Assembly: GCF_023028345.1 (NCBI RefSeq)
Contig: NZ_CP095488.1
Coordinates: forward strand, 248,001-312,000
Origin: Halorientalis marina
Lineage (GTDB): Archaea; Halobacteriota; Halobacteria; Halobacteriales; Haloarculaceae
Direction: 5' to 3'
DNA: 64,000 bases
Both the position numbers and the translations under genes were made by a program. Below the pieces are notes generated by a model that did no database searches, was not told where the DNA came from, and saw only the letters and a list, made by a program, of their open reading frames with translations. This document shows, piece after piece, positions 41,855 to 49,873 of this stretch; the first letter of the stretch is position 1; the number at the start of each line of letters is the position of its first letter.

Positions 41855-43543
41855 ATGCGGTCTCACCACGCGCTCGTCGACGAAGCGACCGTCCGTCTCG
41901 GGTCACTGTTCGTCGGTGATGACGGTTTCTTCGCCAGCAGCGTCGACTCCCCGCGTGTCGACGAGATGCTGCCGGAAATCGACGTCTCTGTGCCATCCCT
42001 GACCGGAGAGGGGCTATACGAGTTGTCAGCAGAAACTCCCGTCGGAACCCTCAGTGTCGGACTCAAGGTGGCACAGTGGCTCGGGACGGAGTATCCGACG
42101 GTCGTCTACCACCACGGGAACGACGAGCGGCCGTTTTCGGCGAGTCGCTTCACGCCGAACACGTTTCGGGACATATTGGTCGAGCACGCGGACCAGTTCG
42201 AGGCAAACATCGTCGGACTCCGAGCCCCGTTTCACGACGGGACGACCCGGGAGTACGCACGGAAGATGGGCGACCTGGCCAACTTCGTCGCGATGCTGGC
42301 GACGTCGGTCGCGACCGTCTGGAGAATCGTCGACCAGCTGGAACCAGGCGGTCCCGTGGTCGTCTCGGGTGTGAGCCTCGGTGGCTCGGTGACGAATCTC
42401 CATCGTGCCTACGAGGGAACCGCAGATGCGTACGTCCCGATGCTCGCTGGGGCCGCTCTCGGCAGGCTGTTCACGCAGTCGACCTACCGTCGCCTGCTCG
42501 GACAGGCCGGACGGGAGAACCCGACCACGGTCGAGCAGACACTGGACTTCGGCGACGACTACCAGGCCAGCGACGGAGGGGCGGTCTATCCGCTGCTGGC
42601 GAGACACGACCAGTATGTCGAGTACGACGTCCAGCGCCAGTGCTACGAGGAGTCCGAATTCGCGGTCGTCGACCGCGGGCACGTCACGGCGACGCTGCAA
42701 CCGGCACCGCTGCGCGGACACCTTCTCGATGTGGTCGAGCAGCTCTCGACTTCGACGTCGGTCGATGTGCGCGGCCCGGTCGGCGCGCCAGCCATCGTGT
42801 TCGTTCACGGGGCTGGCATCTCTCGCAAGCTCTGGCTGCCACAGACTGAGTCGCTCTCGGCGGAGTACCGGACCATCGCGCCGGACCTCCCCGGCCACGG
42901 TGACCGCACCGACGAGCCGTTCGATTTCGAGGCCGCCGTCGAGACCGTCGAGTCACTCCTGACCGACTTGGAGGGCGACTGTGTCGTGCTGGTCGGCCAG
43001 TCGCTCGGCGGCTACGTGGTGACCGACGTGGCAGCCCGTCATGCCGACGACGTGGCGGGGCTGGTCCTCTCCGGGAGCAGTGCCGACTACCGTGGGCTGC
43101 TGGGACTTCGGACGGCCGCCAGTAGCTCCCTGTTTCGGCTCGGCGCGCGGATTCCCGGCGTCGACGGTCGATTCGAGCGAAAGATGGCCGACCGGTTGCG
43201 GTCACTCCCACTTTCGGATAGGGTAATCGAGGAGATACTGGACACGGGGCTGTCGCTGGACGCGTGGGGGCAGTCCGGACTGGCACTCGTGGGGAGACAC
43301 TTCCAATCACGCCTGTCGGCGTTCGACGGCCCGGTCTGTCTCCTCAACGGTGCAGACGACCGGATCAACCGCCCGGCAGCACTCGACCGGTGCGCGGAAC
43401 TGTCGAAGGCTACGCCAGTCGTCGTCCGCGATGCCGGCCACACGGTCAACCTCGAACGGCCCGACGCGTACACAGAGGTCGTTCGTGAATTCGTCACGAC
43501 CCACTGTATCGATGATGGAACCTCGTTTGGTGAACGTCTGTAA
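41855..43543 (+). CDS. tandem two-domain alpha/beta hydrolase fusion
   Basis: This 562-residue protein has two hydrolase domains in series. The first spans about 75-300 with VVYHHGND, nucleophile Ser174 in SGVSLGGS and a histidine candidate at 276 (DRGHVTATL). The second spans about 312-550 with VFVHGAGISRKLW, Ser383 in VGQSLGGYV, an acidic residue in LLNGADDRINRP and His in RDAGHTVNLERP. The second domain is a classic lipase/esterase-like hydrolase. The first is more divergent and also looks complete. No signal peptide is obvious, so it is probably cytoplasmic. The substrate is unknown. The fusion of two alpha/beta hydrolases is uncommon. Confidence 0.85.
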   Translation: MRSHHALVDEATVRLGSLFVGDDGFFASSVDSPRVDEMLPEIDVSVPSLTGEGLYELSAETPVGTLSVGLKVAQWLGTEYPTVVYHHGNDERPFSASRFTPNTFRDILVEHADQFEANIVGLRAPFHDGTTREYARKMGDLANFVAMLATSVATVWRIVDQLEPGGPVVVSGVSLGGSVTNLHRAYEGTADAYVPMLAGAALGRLFTQSTYRRLLGQAGRENPTTVEQTLDFGDDYQASDGGAVYPLLARHDQYVEYDVQRQCYEESEFAVVDRGHVTATLQPAPLRGHLLDVVEQLSTSTSVDVRGPVGAPAIVFVHGAGISRKLWLPQTESLSAEYRTIAPDLPGHGDRTDEPFDFEAAVETVESLLTDLEGDCVVLVGQSLGGYVVTDVAARHADDVAGLVLSGSSADYRGLLGLRTAASSSLFRLGARIPGVDGRFERKMADRLRSLPLSDRVIEEILDTGLSLDAWGQSGLALVGRHFQSRLSAFDGPVCLLNGADDRINRPAALDRCAELSKATPVVVRDAGHTVNLERPDAYTEVVREFVTTHCIDDGTSFGERL

Positions 43544-43657
43544 AGAGGGAGTCGCAGAATCGCGGCCAACAGTCGCTACGACCACGAACTCGCTATCGGG
43601 GTTGCCGGCACGTCTCCCGGACCTTCGCCTCGACGGTACGCTGACCCGCTGGCTGGT

Positions 43658-43676
43658 TTTCTCAGCCAGTGACAAT
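43658..43676 (+). promoter_or_regulatory. island palindrome TTTCTC-N7-GACAAT
   Basis: TTTCTC (43658-43663), AGCCAGT, GACAAT (43671-43676) matches NTTCYC-N7-GAGAAY at all but one position of the defined bases, 42-60 bp before ATG 43718. It lies in the 174-bp gap after the hydrolase gene. Confidence 0.5.
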
Positions 43677-43717
43677 CGGGTTCAACAGTTTTGCGTTGCG
43701 GTGAAGTGTTCCTCAGC

Positions 43718-44578
43718 ATGGATTCGACCGGTGACGATACTCTCCGAGCGTTCACGGTCTTCCTCGTGGGGACGCTCGCGTTCTCGTGGGGCCTGTGGGT
43801 GTTCCTGTTCGTGGACCTCGTGCCGTCGTCGGCGCTGAGTATCCTGGCCAGAGTCGGTGGATTCGGCCCGCTCGTCGGCGCGCTGGTCGCGCTCTACGTG
43901 ACCGGGGGGAGCATCCGAGAGTGGGTCCGCTCGAACGTCCGAATCCGTATCCCTGCACGGTGGTTCGGCTGGGCGCTCGTCCTGCCGCCACTGTTCATCG
44001 GGTTCGCCGGTCTCGTCCACGTCGTCGTGTTCGGCGCGAGCGTCGATCCCGACGCGAGCAACCCGCTGTGGTTCTATCCCATTGGAGTCGTCGTCGTGTT
44101 CTTCGTCGGCGGCGGCCAGGAGGAACTCGGCTGGCGTGGGTTCGCGCTCCCCGCACTCCAGCAGCGATTCTCGGCGCTGCTCGCCAGTCTCGCCGTCGGT
44201 CTCGTCTGGGTGCTCTGGCACCTCCCACTGTTTTTCCTCCCCGGGAGTACCCAGAGTGACCTTCCACTGGTTCCGTACGTCGTCGCCTTGCTGTTCGGGT
44301 CGATCGTCCTCACGTGGCTATACAACTCCTCCGGGAGCGTACTGGTCCCGATGCTGTATCACGGGGGTATCAATCCGATTGCCGCGTACTTCCCGACCGG
44401 CGGGGTCGAGGCAGTCGGCACTGTCACGGGATACGGATCCTATACTTTGGTTCTCGTCGTTGCCGGCAGCGTCCTCCTCGCCGTTTACGGGTCCCGAGGG
44501 CTGTCGAATCGGCCGCGCGTGACGCTCGCGGCGCTCGTGGCCCCACGACTTCCTGCCGAAAGGTCACGCCGAGAGTAG
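43718..44578 (+). CDS. CPBP family intramembrane metalloprotease (EELGWRG type)
   Basis: This is a 286-residue protein from ATG 43718 (MDSTGDDTLRAFTVFLVG), chosen over an earlier start in the promoter. It has about eight helices, with VGGGQEELGWRGFALPALQ near 140, WVLWHLPLFF and MLYHGGINPIA (HxxxN). The C-terminus is a short basic tail. It is closest in motif layout to the gene at 38952. Unlike most CPBP genes here it is on the plus strand. It is followed 135 bp later by the membrane hydrolase at 44714, which carries its own copy of the palindrome. Confidence 0.9.
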   Translation: MDSTGDDTLRAFTVFLVGTLAFSWGLWVFLFVDLVPSSALSILARVGGFGPLVGALVALYVTGGSIREWVRSNVRIRIPARWFGWALVLPPLFIGFAGLVHVVVFGASVDPDASNPLWFYPIGVVVVFFVGGGQEELGWRGFALPALQQRFSALLASLAVGLVWVLWHLPLFFLPGSTQSDLPLVPYVVALLFGSIVLTWLYNSSGSVLVPMLYHGGINPIAAYFPTGGVEAVGTVTGYGSYTLVLVVAGSVLLAVYGSRGLSNRPRVTLAALVAPRLPAERSRRE

Positions 44579-44655
44579 GCGCTGTATCCGGCTGTCGACG
44601 CTCGGTAGCGCACGAACCGGTCCGCTATTGACGCCTCGTGTCCGATACGCGACCG

Positions 44656-44674
44656 TTTCCCAGGGGGTGAGAAC
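44656..44674 (+). promoter_or_regulatory. island palindrome TTTCCC-N7-GAGAAC
   Basis: TTTCCC (44656-44661), AGGGGGT, GAGAAC (44669-44674) lies 40-58 bp before ATG 44714. The form matches the site of the DUF998 operon (CTTCCC-N7-GAGAAC). Confidence 0.55.
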
Positions 44675-44713
44675 AGTCGCCATTACTGTAGTCTCAGCAA
44701 CCAATGAAAGAAC

Positions 44714-46099
44714 ATGAGGTTGCGGATTCCTGCCGCGTACGTCACCGCCGTGCTTCTCGTGGTAACCGTGGGTGGGATCGCTGGTTGGCTCGCGCCGTTC
44801 GTCCAGACGCCGAGCGCTGGCGGCAGCGACTACAGTGTCGAACACGTCTACATCCGGGCCGACGACCGCATCACCACGGGCACGCTGTACCTCCCCGACG
44901 GCGACGAGCAAGTCCCTGGCGTCGTGTTCGGGGCCGGCTCCGGGACGGCACCCGCCCTCTACACGAATTACGGTGCGGCGCTCGCCACGAACGGGTTCGC
45001 AGTCCTCGTGGCTGGCCAGACGCGAGAACTGGAGGCTGGAAACCCCATCTACTGGGAGATCCGACGCGATACGTCGAACATCTTCGAGCTGGCGGCCGGC
45101 AACTACGCGAACTGGGCGACCTATCTGGCCTCACAGCCACGAGTCGACGAAGACCGTCTCGTGCTCGGCGGCCACTCGGGTGGAGCAAACAGCGCGTATC
45201 GGGTGGCCTACGAACGAGACGCCCAGGGGGTCGTCGCCATCGCAGGTCGGTTCCCACCCGAGACGGACGAGCCCTTCCCCACGAATCTCCTCCTGGCGAC
45301 CGGGAGCGAGGACTCACTCGTGCCACCGAGCAAGTTGACGAACGTCTCCGCACAACTGACCGGCAGTGAGCTCGCGCCGGGCCAGCAGGTCGGGTCGTTT
45401 GCCAACGGAACGGCCACCCGCCTCACGGTCGCCGAGGGCGCCACGCACCTCTCGGAAGCTGACGACCCTGTGCTGGTTCGGGAGTCGACCGAGTGGGCGC
45501 TCCGGTCGGTTGGTGAGTCTCCGCCCGAGACGCTCGACATCACCGTCCGGTCGATCGGGTCGGTGCTGTATCAGTTTCTCTTCGGTCTCGTGTGCGTCCT
45601 CGCCGGGACGGCGCTGTCGAAGCGAGTCCTCACAGGGCGGCTCGACGACCGACAGCGACGGGACGGCGTCGTCGCGCTCGTGTGGCTGGCGGGCTTCGCG
45701 GCAGTCCTGCACACGACGGTCTCCCAGCGCGTCTATCACTTCGGCCCGATGCCCGCGCAGGCGACCAAGTACGTCCTGCTGGGCGGTCTGTTGCTCGGCA
45801 TCGGATTCCTCCTCGACCGAGCCGCGTCGTCGACGTCTTGGACCAACTCACGGATCGGCTCGGCGCTGTTCGACCTCGGGTTTCTCGTCGGTCCCGTCGG
45901 GGCGTTCGTCCTGCTGTCGACCCAGTTCGTCACCTTCCAGCTCGTGACGACGGTCGTCCTGTCGTCGGTCGCCCTGCTCGTGCTGGCCGCGGTCCTGACA
46001 GAACTGGCCGTGCTGACGGTCGAACGCCGGTTCCGGTGGACTGTGGTCGGTATCGCAGTCCTCTGGCTCGTGCCGGCGATCGTCCCACCGTATCTCTGA
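44714..46099 (+). CDS. alpha/beta hydrolase with membrane C-terminal domain
   Basis: This is a 461-residue protein. TM1 at about 9-28 is followed by an outside hydrolase domain at about 40-270: GTLYLPDGDEQVPGVVFGAG, nucleophile Ser in LGGHSGGANSAYRV (near 156), ATGSEDSLVPPS with an acidic residue, and AEGATHLSEADD for the catalytic His. It closes with five or more hydrophobic helices (about 280-460). This is a membrane-anchored hydrolase facing outwards, fused to a polytopic domain. The start MRLRIPAAYVTAVLL is followed by a good TM segment. The target could be an envelope lipid or peptide; the sequence does not say. Confidence 0.8.
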   Translation: MRLRIPAAYVTAVLLVVTVGGIAGWLAPFVQTPSAGGSDYSVEHVYIRADDRITTGTLYLPDGDEQVPGVVFGAGSGTAPALYTNYGAALATNGFAVLVAGQTRELEAGNPIYWEIRRDTSNIFELAAGNYANWATYLASQPRVDEDRLVLGGHSGGANSAYRVAYERDAQGVVAIAGRFPPETDEPFPTNLLLATGSEDSLVPPSKLTNVSAQLTGSELAPGQQVGSFANGTATRLTVAEGATHLSEADDPVLVRESTEWALRSVGESPPETLDITVRSIGSVLYQFLFGLVCVLAGTALSKRVLTGRLDDRQRRDGVVALVWLAGFAAVLHTTVSQRVYHFGPMPAQATKYVLLGGLLLGIGFLLDRAASSTSWTNSRIGSALFDLGFLVGPVGAFVLLSTQFVTFQLVTTVVLSSVALLVLAAVLTELAVLTVERRFRWTVVGIAVLWLVPAIVPPYL

Positions 46100-46163
46100 C
46101 TGCGTCGACGGTCCCGGGATGGGCCGTCCACGGACGTAGCTCCCACTCACCCCATCATCCGGT

Positions 46164-46182
46164 ATTCCCACTGGCTGATACT
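46164..46182 (+). promoter_or_regulatory. island palindrome ATTCCC-N7-GATACT (degenerate)
   Basis: ATTCCC (46164-46169), ACTGGCT, GATACT (46177-46182) lies 41-59 bp before ATG 46223. The right half matches GAGAAT at 4 of 6 positions, so the spacing and left half carry the evidence. Confidence 0.4.
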
Positions 46183-46222
46183 GACCGTCCACGGTTATGA
46201 TTCCTGCCGACTAGTTTCCAGT

Positions 46223-47239
46223 ATGCCAGCAGCAGCCCTCACCAGATCGGTCTGGGACGTCGGCGCCGACGACTTTCCGACGGACGGGAGCATCGAAGAC
46301 CAGGCCACGTTCCTGCTCCGGTACGCCATCCTGGCACCATCGAGTCACAACTCCCAGCCCTGGACGTTCGAAGTCGGTGGCGACGAAATTCGAATCGACG
46401 CCGACGAGTCGCGCTGGCTCGACGCCGCCGACCCGGACAGGCGAGAACTGTACATCAGTGTCGGCTGTGCCGTCGAGAACTACTGTATCGCGGCCGAACA
46501 CTTCGGTTTCGAACCGAAGGTCGAGTATCACGATCCCGAATCGGGCGACTTCGTGGCGACGGTGACGCTCGCGGAGAGTGAGTCCGCGAACCCGCGGCCG
46601 TCGGACCTGTTCGACGCACTCACCACGCGGGCAACGAGCCACGAGGTATTCGAGAACCGACCGCCCGAAACGGAGACACGCGAGCAACTGGAGGACATCG
46701 TCCGGGAAGCCAGTGTCACACTCCATCTCGTCGACGACCCGGAGGCGAAAGTCGGGATTAGCGAGTTGCAGGCGGAGGCGGACCGTCTCCAGATGGACGA
46801 CCCCGAGTACCGCGCAGAACTGGGCCACTGGATCGGCAACGGCGCGCTCGGCAGTTCCTGGCTCGCGGCTCGCATCGGACAGGCCGTCGTCACGCATCTC
46901 GACATCGGCGACCGAGAAGCGAAGCAGAACTCGAAGCTGATACAGAGCGCACCTGTCGTCGGCGTGCTGACGACGGAAACCGACGACCCGGTTGCCCGAG
47001 TCAGGACCGGGCAGGCGTTCGAGCGGATTGCGCTGCTGGCCAACAGCGAAGGCATCGCCGTCCACCCCATGAGTCAGACGCTCGAGCGTCCCGAGATGCG
47101 GGCACAACTCGCCGAGGTACTCGGAACGACCGAGAACCCACAGCACCTCTTCCGTCTCGGGTACACCGACGCGGAAGTCGACCACACGCCCCGCTGGCCG
47201 CTCGAGGCGTTCCTGGCAGACAGAAGAGACCATGACTGA
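46223..47239 (+). CDS. Acg-family nitroreductase-like flavoprotein
   Basis: This 338-residue protein has two nitroreductase-fold halves. The N-terminal part has RYAILAPSSHNSQPWTFEVGG (the FMN phosphate-binding Ser-Ser-x-Asn pattern), ESRWLDAADPDRRELYISVG and CAVENYCIAAEHFGFEPKVE. The C-terminal part has RVRTGQAFERIALLANSEGI and HPMSQTLE. This corresponds to the Acg-like FMN-binding oxidoreductases, whose members are upregulated in stress. The enzymatic substrate is unknown. It ends inside the next, truncated gene (8-bp overlap with 47232). Confidence 0.8.
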   Translation: MPAAALTRSVWDVGADDFPTDGSIEDQATFLLRYAILAPSSHNSQPWTFEVGGDEIRIDADESRWLDAADPDRRELYISVGCAVENYCIAAEHFGFEPKVEYHDPESGDFVATVTLAESESANPRPSDLFDALTTRATSHEVFENRPPETETREQLEDIVREASVTLHLVDDPEAKVGISELQAEADRLQMDDPEYRAELGHWIGNGALGSSWLAARIGQAVVTHLDIGDREAKQNSKLIQSAPVVGVLTTETDDPVARVRTGQAFERIALLANSEGIAVHPMSQTLERPEMRAQLAEVLGTTENPQHLFRLGYTDAEVDHTPRWPLEAFLADRRDHD

Positions 47240-47435
47240 CCAGGGTGGCCGGATCGAACCGTTCCCGCTCCGTCGTCGGGGAACGGCTGACTATACGCGG
47301 GCCGCAGCACGGCGGAGCAACGTCCACGGTCTGATCGGGGTCGACGTTACCGAGGCGCGTCGGCGTATCGAGACCATCGAGGCGGAGACAGGCGAATCCC
47401 TGTCGTTCACCGCGTTTCTCGTCTTCTGTCTCGGA
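47232..47435 (+). pseudogene. truncated copy of the E2-like acyltransferase gene
   Basis: Its 68 codons (MTDQGGRIEPFPLRRRGTAD and onward through LVFCL) match the first 68 codons of the gene at 48974 almost residue for residue (RRSNVHGLI-VDVTEARRRI, TGESLSFTAFLVFCL). After that the frame runs into the antisense end of a CPBP gene. The catalytic half is missing. It overlaps the nitroreductase-like gene by 8 bp. It is one half of a duplicated pair, see 47441. Confidence 0.8.
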
Positions 47436-47440
47436 CTTTT

Positions 47441-47620
47441 GAGTGTTGGATGTTGGATCTTGGCACCCCAGATGAGGGTGATGTGGACGACAAACACCCA
47501 GAGGACAATTGCGTAAAAGAACGCGTCCGTCCGGAGCGTCAGGAAGCCGACCACGTCGTGCTGGTTCGTGCCACCGAAGAAGAACAGCGGGAGGTACCAG
47601 ACTGCCCAGACGACACCTAA
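47441..47620 (-). pseudogene. CPBP gene remnant with internal 144-bp deletion
   Basis: The minus-strand frame reads LGVVWAVWYLPLFFFGGTNQ, then HDVVGFLTLR, then TDAFFYAIVLWVFVV and IWGAKIQHPTLK. It matches the end of the CPBP protein encoded at 49851-50741 except that 48 codons are absent between GFLTLR and TDAFF. In the full gene the 10-mer CCGGAGCGTC stands at both deletion borders (49983-49992 and 50127-50136); the remnant keeps one copy (47531-47540). The N-terminal two thirds are missing. Confidence 0.7.
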
Positions 47621-47653
47621 ATTAAAATCATTAAAGACCAATATTTGCACGTC

Positions 47654-48784
47654 ATGGAACGCCAGGAAGCCAGATCTCGTCTGGAATCCAGGTTACAATC
47701 TGCCGTCAACGACAGTCCCGACCTCCACTCCGCGTACCTGTTGGTCCATTCCGACAGCCGTGATCTTCACTGGAATCTCGCCACTGGTCAGACGGAGGGG
47801 ATCGAAGCCGAGCCAGAGCAACCATACTACGCAGCCAGCATTGGCAAGACCTTTACCTCGACAATCGTGGCTATGCTCGCCGACGACGGACAACTGAACT
47901 TCGATGACCCGATCTCGGAGTACCTGTCGGAGTCACTTCTCGACGGTCTTCACACGATTAACGGCACAGACTACACAGACGAGATCCGCATCCATCATCT
48001 CCTCGGTCACACCTCTGGACTCCCGCATTCCCTTCCCGAAGGCGGGAAGATGTTCTTCAACACGCGATTGGAAGAATCCCCCGAGGGGAACACACTGTTC
48101 GACGAGATGTTAGAGGAACCGGACCGGATCTGGGAACCGGAAGAGACGATCGAGTGGGCAAAACAGAATCTGGAACCGCACTTCCCGCCCGGCGAGGACT
48201 GCTACTATTCGGAGTTCGGGTACAACCTGCTCGGGTTGCTCATCGAACGCGTCACTGGGCACCCGTATCACGAGGCGCTAGCGGAGTTCCTTTTTGATCC
48301 GTTGGCGATGGAGCATTCGTACTTACCGCCATTCTCTGACCCTGCTGTCGAAAGTGAGCTTCCCACGGCCCCGTTTTACATCGACGAAACGAGGATCGAC
48401 GTGGATGACGTGCGCTCGTTGAGCGCTTTCTACGCCGGTGGGCAGACGGTAAACACCGCAGAAGAACTGTTCCGGTTCCATCGGGCTCTGGTCGAGGGGG
48501 AGCTCGTAGCCGAGGAGACGCTCCAGGAGATGCAGCAGTGGAACAAACTGTGGCAGGGAATCGACTACGGCTACGGCGTCGTCCGCATCCGGCCGTTGCC
48601 GTTTCTCAAACGCTTCCACTCGTGGGGTGGATTGGGTGCGAGCAGTGCGTTCATGGTGTACAATCCCACGATCGACGTCTATCTGATCGGGACCTTCAAC
48701 CAGTGGTCGTATATGCGAAAGAGCATGATGTTCCTCTTCCGAACGCTACGTTCGATTTCGAAGGTGGAGCGATCCGAACAATAG
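47654..48784 (+). CDS. serine hydrolase of the beta-lactamase/DD-peptidase fold
   Basis: This is a 376-residue protein from ATG 47654 (MERQEARSRLESR); TTG 47645 is in frame but weaker. AT-rich TTAAAATCATTAAA lies about 20-30 bp upstream as promoter. The SxxK motif is Ser62-Ile-Gly-Lys65 in YYAASIGKTFTST. The YxN position reads YSE in DCYYSEFGYNLLG, so the third motif is atypical. LLGHTSGLPHSLP and FHSWGGLGASSAFM (the HxG region) complete the fold. There is no signal peptide, so it is probably cytosolic, unlike the exported one at 56331. It is flanked by the two copies of the E2-like/CPBP pair. Confidence 0.8.
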   Translation: MERQEARSRLESRLQSAVNDSPDLHSAYLLVHSDSRDLHWNLATGQTEGIEAEPEQPYYAASIGKTFTSTIVAMLADDGQLNFDDPISEYLSESLLDGLHTINGTDYTDEIRIHHLLGHTSGLPHSLPEGGKMFFNTRLEESPEGNTLFDEMLEEPDRIWEPEETIEWAKQNLEPHFPPGEDCYYSEFGYNLLGLLIERVTGHPYHEALAEFLFDPLAMEHSYLPPFSDPAVESELPTAPFYIDETRIDVDDVRSLSAFYAGGQTVNTAEELFRFHRALVEGELVAEETLQEMQQWNKLWQGIDYGYGVVRIRPLPFLKRFHSWGGLGASSAFMVYNPTIDVYLIGTFNQWSYMRKSMMFLFRTLRSISKVERSEQ

Positions 48785-48973
48785 CTTTGCAGGGGATGAA
48801 ACCGGAGACGGGAAATCACTGGATCTGTGGCCACAGCTGGAAGGAGATGTGCGGAGCGTCGACAAATACGTTGACAGTATGGATGCGGAGCTGACTGGAC
48901 ACTCGCCTGTTTCACACCCTTCCAGACATGGCAAGGCATCAAGAGGTATAGTTCTGCGTGGAGAACGCGTGAT

Positions 48974-49873
48974 ATGAGCGACCGTGGTGATCGGATCGAG
49001 CCGTTCTCTCCACGTCGCCAGGGAACGGTCGACTACATGCGAACCGCAGGCCGGCGGAGCAACGTCCACGGCCTGATCGAGGTAGACGTGACTGAGGCCC
49101 GGCGGCGCATCGAAACCATCGAGGCGCAGACGGGCGAATCGCTGTCGTTCACCGCGTTTCTCGTCTTCTGTCTCGCGCAAGCACTCGAGGAGCATCCGCA
49201 CGTCAACGCGTATCGAGACTGGCGGGGTCGCGTCCACGTGTTCGAGGACGTCGACGTGAACGTCCTCGTCGAGTCGACGGTCAACGGCGAGCGAATGGCC
49301 GTCCCCCACGTCGTCAGGACGGCAAACGAACGGTCCGTCCGGTCGATCCACGAGGAGATCCGGGCCGCACAGGAATCTTGGGACCCCACGGACCTCTCAC
49401 GGTGGGACGAACTGGCACTACGACTCCCCGGATTCGTTCGGCGACTCGTGTGGCGACTCCCCCAGTGGTTTCCCCGGCGCTGGAAGGACGTGGCTGGCAC
49501 CGTCGCCGTCACTTCCGTGGGGATGTTCGGCGAGGGTGGTGGGTGGGCAATCAGCCCGACGAACTACACGCTCCAGGTGACCATCGGTGGCATCAGCGAG
49601 AAGCCGAGAGTGGTCGACGGCGAGATCACGACCCGCGAGTTGCTGAACCTAACGGTGACGTTCGACCACGACGTCGTCGAGGGCGCACCGGCAACGCGGT
49701 TCGTTCAGCGCTCGGCGAACTCGTCGAGGACGCCCGTGGGCTGGAGCCGCGAGAAGAGGCCTGACCCGACCAGAACCAGCGTCCAGGACTGGAAGCCACC
49801 CTCGCGTGTCCATCCCGTGTGGTCGGTGTCGGAGGGGCTGACCCTCGCGATTACCCTCCAGATCGCGTTTTGA
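48974..49873 (+). CDS. 2-oxoacid dehydrogenase E2-like acyltransferase, frameshifted at the C-terminus
   Basis: This 299-residue frame has a chloramphenicol-acetyltransferase-fold core: FSPRRQGTVDYMRTAGRR, RRRIETIEAQTGESLSFTAF, INVLVESTVNGERMAV-like strands (VDVNVLVESTVNG), VAVTSVGMFGEGGGWAISPT and the active-site motif FDHDVVEGAPATRFV with His232. Family members have HxxxDG; here the fifth residue is Glu. There is no lipoyl domain, so it is a stand-alone acyltransferase. After RFVQR (about 49710) the frame departs from the family end; a -1 shift gives ALGELVEDARGLEPREEA and a stop at 49764, the expected ending. The present frame extends to 49873 and overlaps the CPBP end by 23 bp. Confidence 0.75.
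   Translation: MSDRGDRIEPFSPRRQGTVDYMRTAGRRSNVHGLIEVDVTEARRRIETIEAQTGESLSFTAFLVFCLAQALEEHPHVNAYRDWRGRVHVFEDVDVNVLVESTVNGERMAVPHVVRTANERSVRSIHEEIRAAQESWDPTDLSRWDELALRLPGFVRRLVWRLPQWFPRRWKDVAGTVAVTSVGMFGEGGGWAISPTNYTLQVTIGGISEKPRVVDGEITTRELLNLTVTFDHDVVEGAPATRFVQRSANSSRTPVGWSREKRPDPTRTSVQDWKPPSRVHPVWSVSEGLTLAITLQIAF

Noticed and set aside
48951..48967. GTTCT-N6(7)-AGAAC before the E2-like gene as an island palindrome
   Set aside because: The spacer is shorter and the site is only about 7-23 bp from the start codon, unlike the others.
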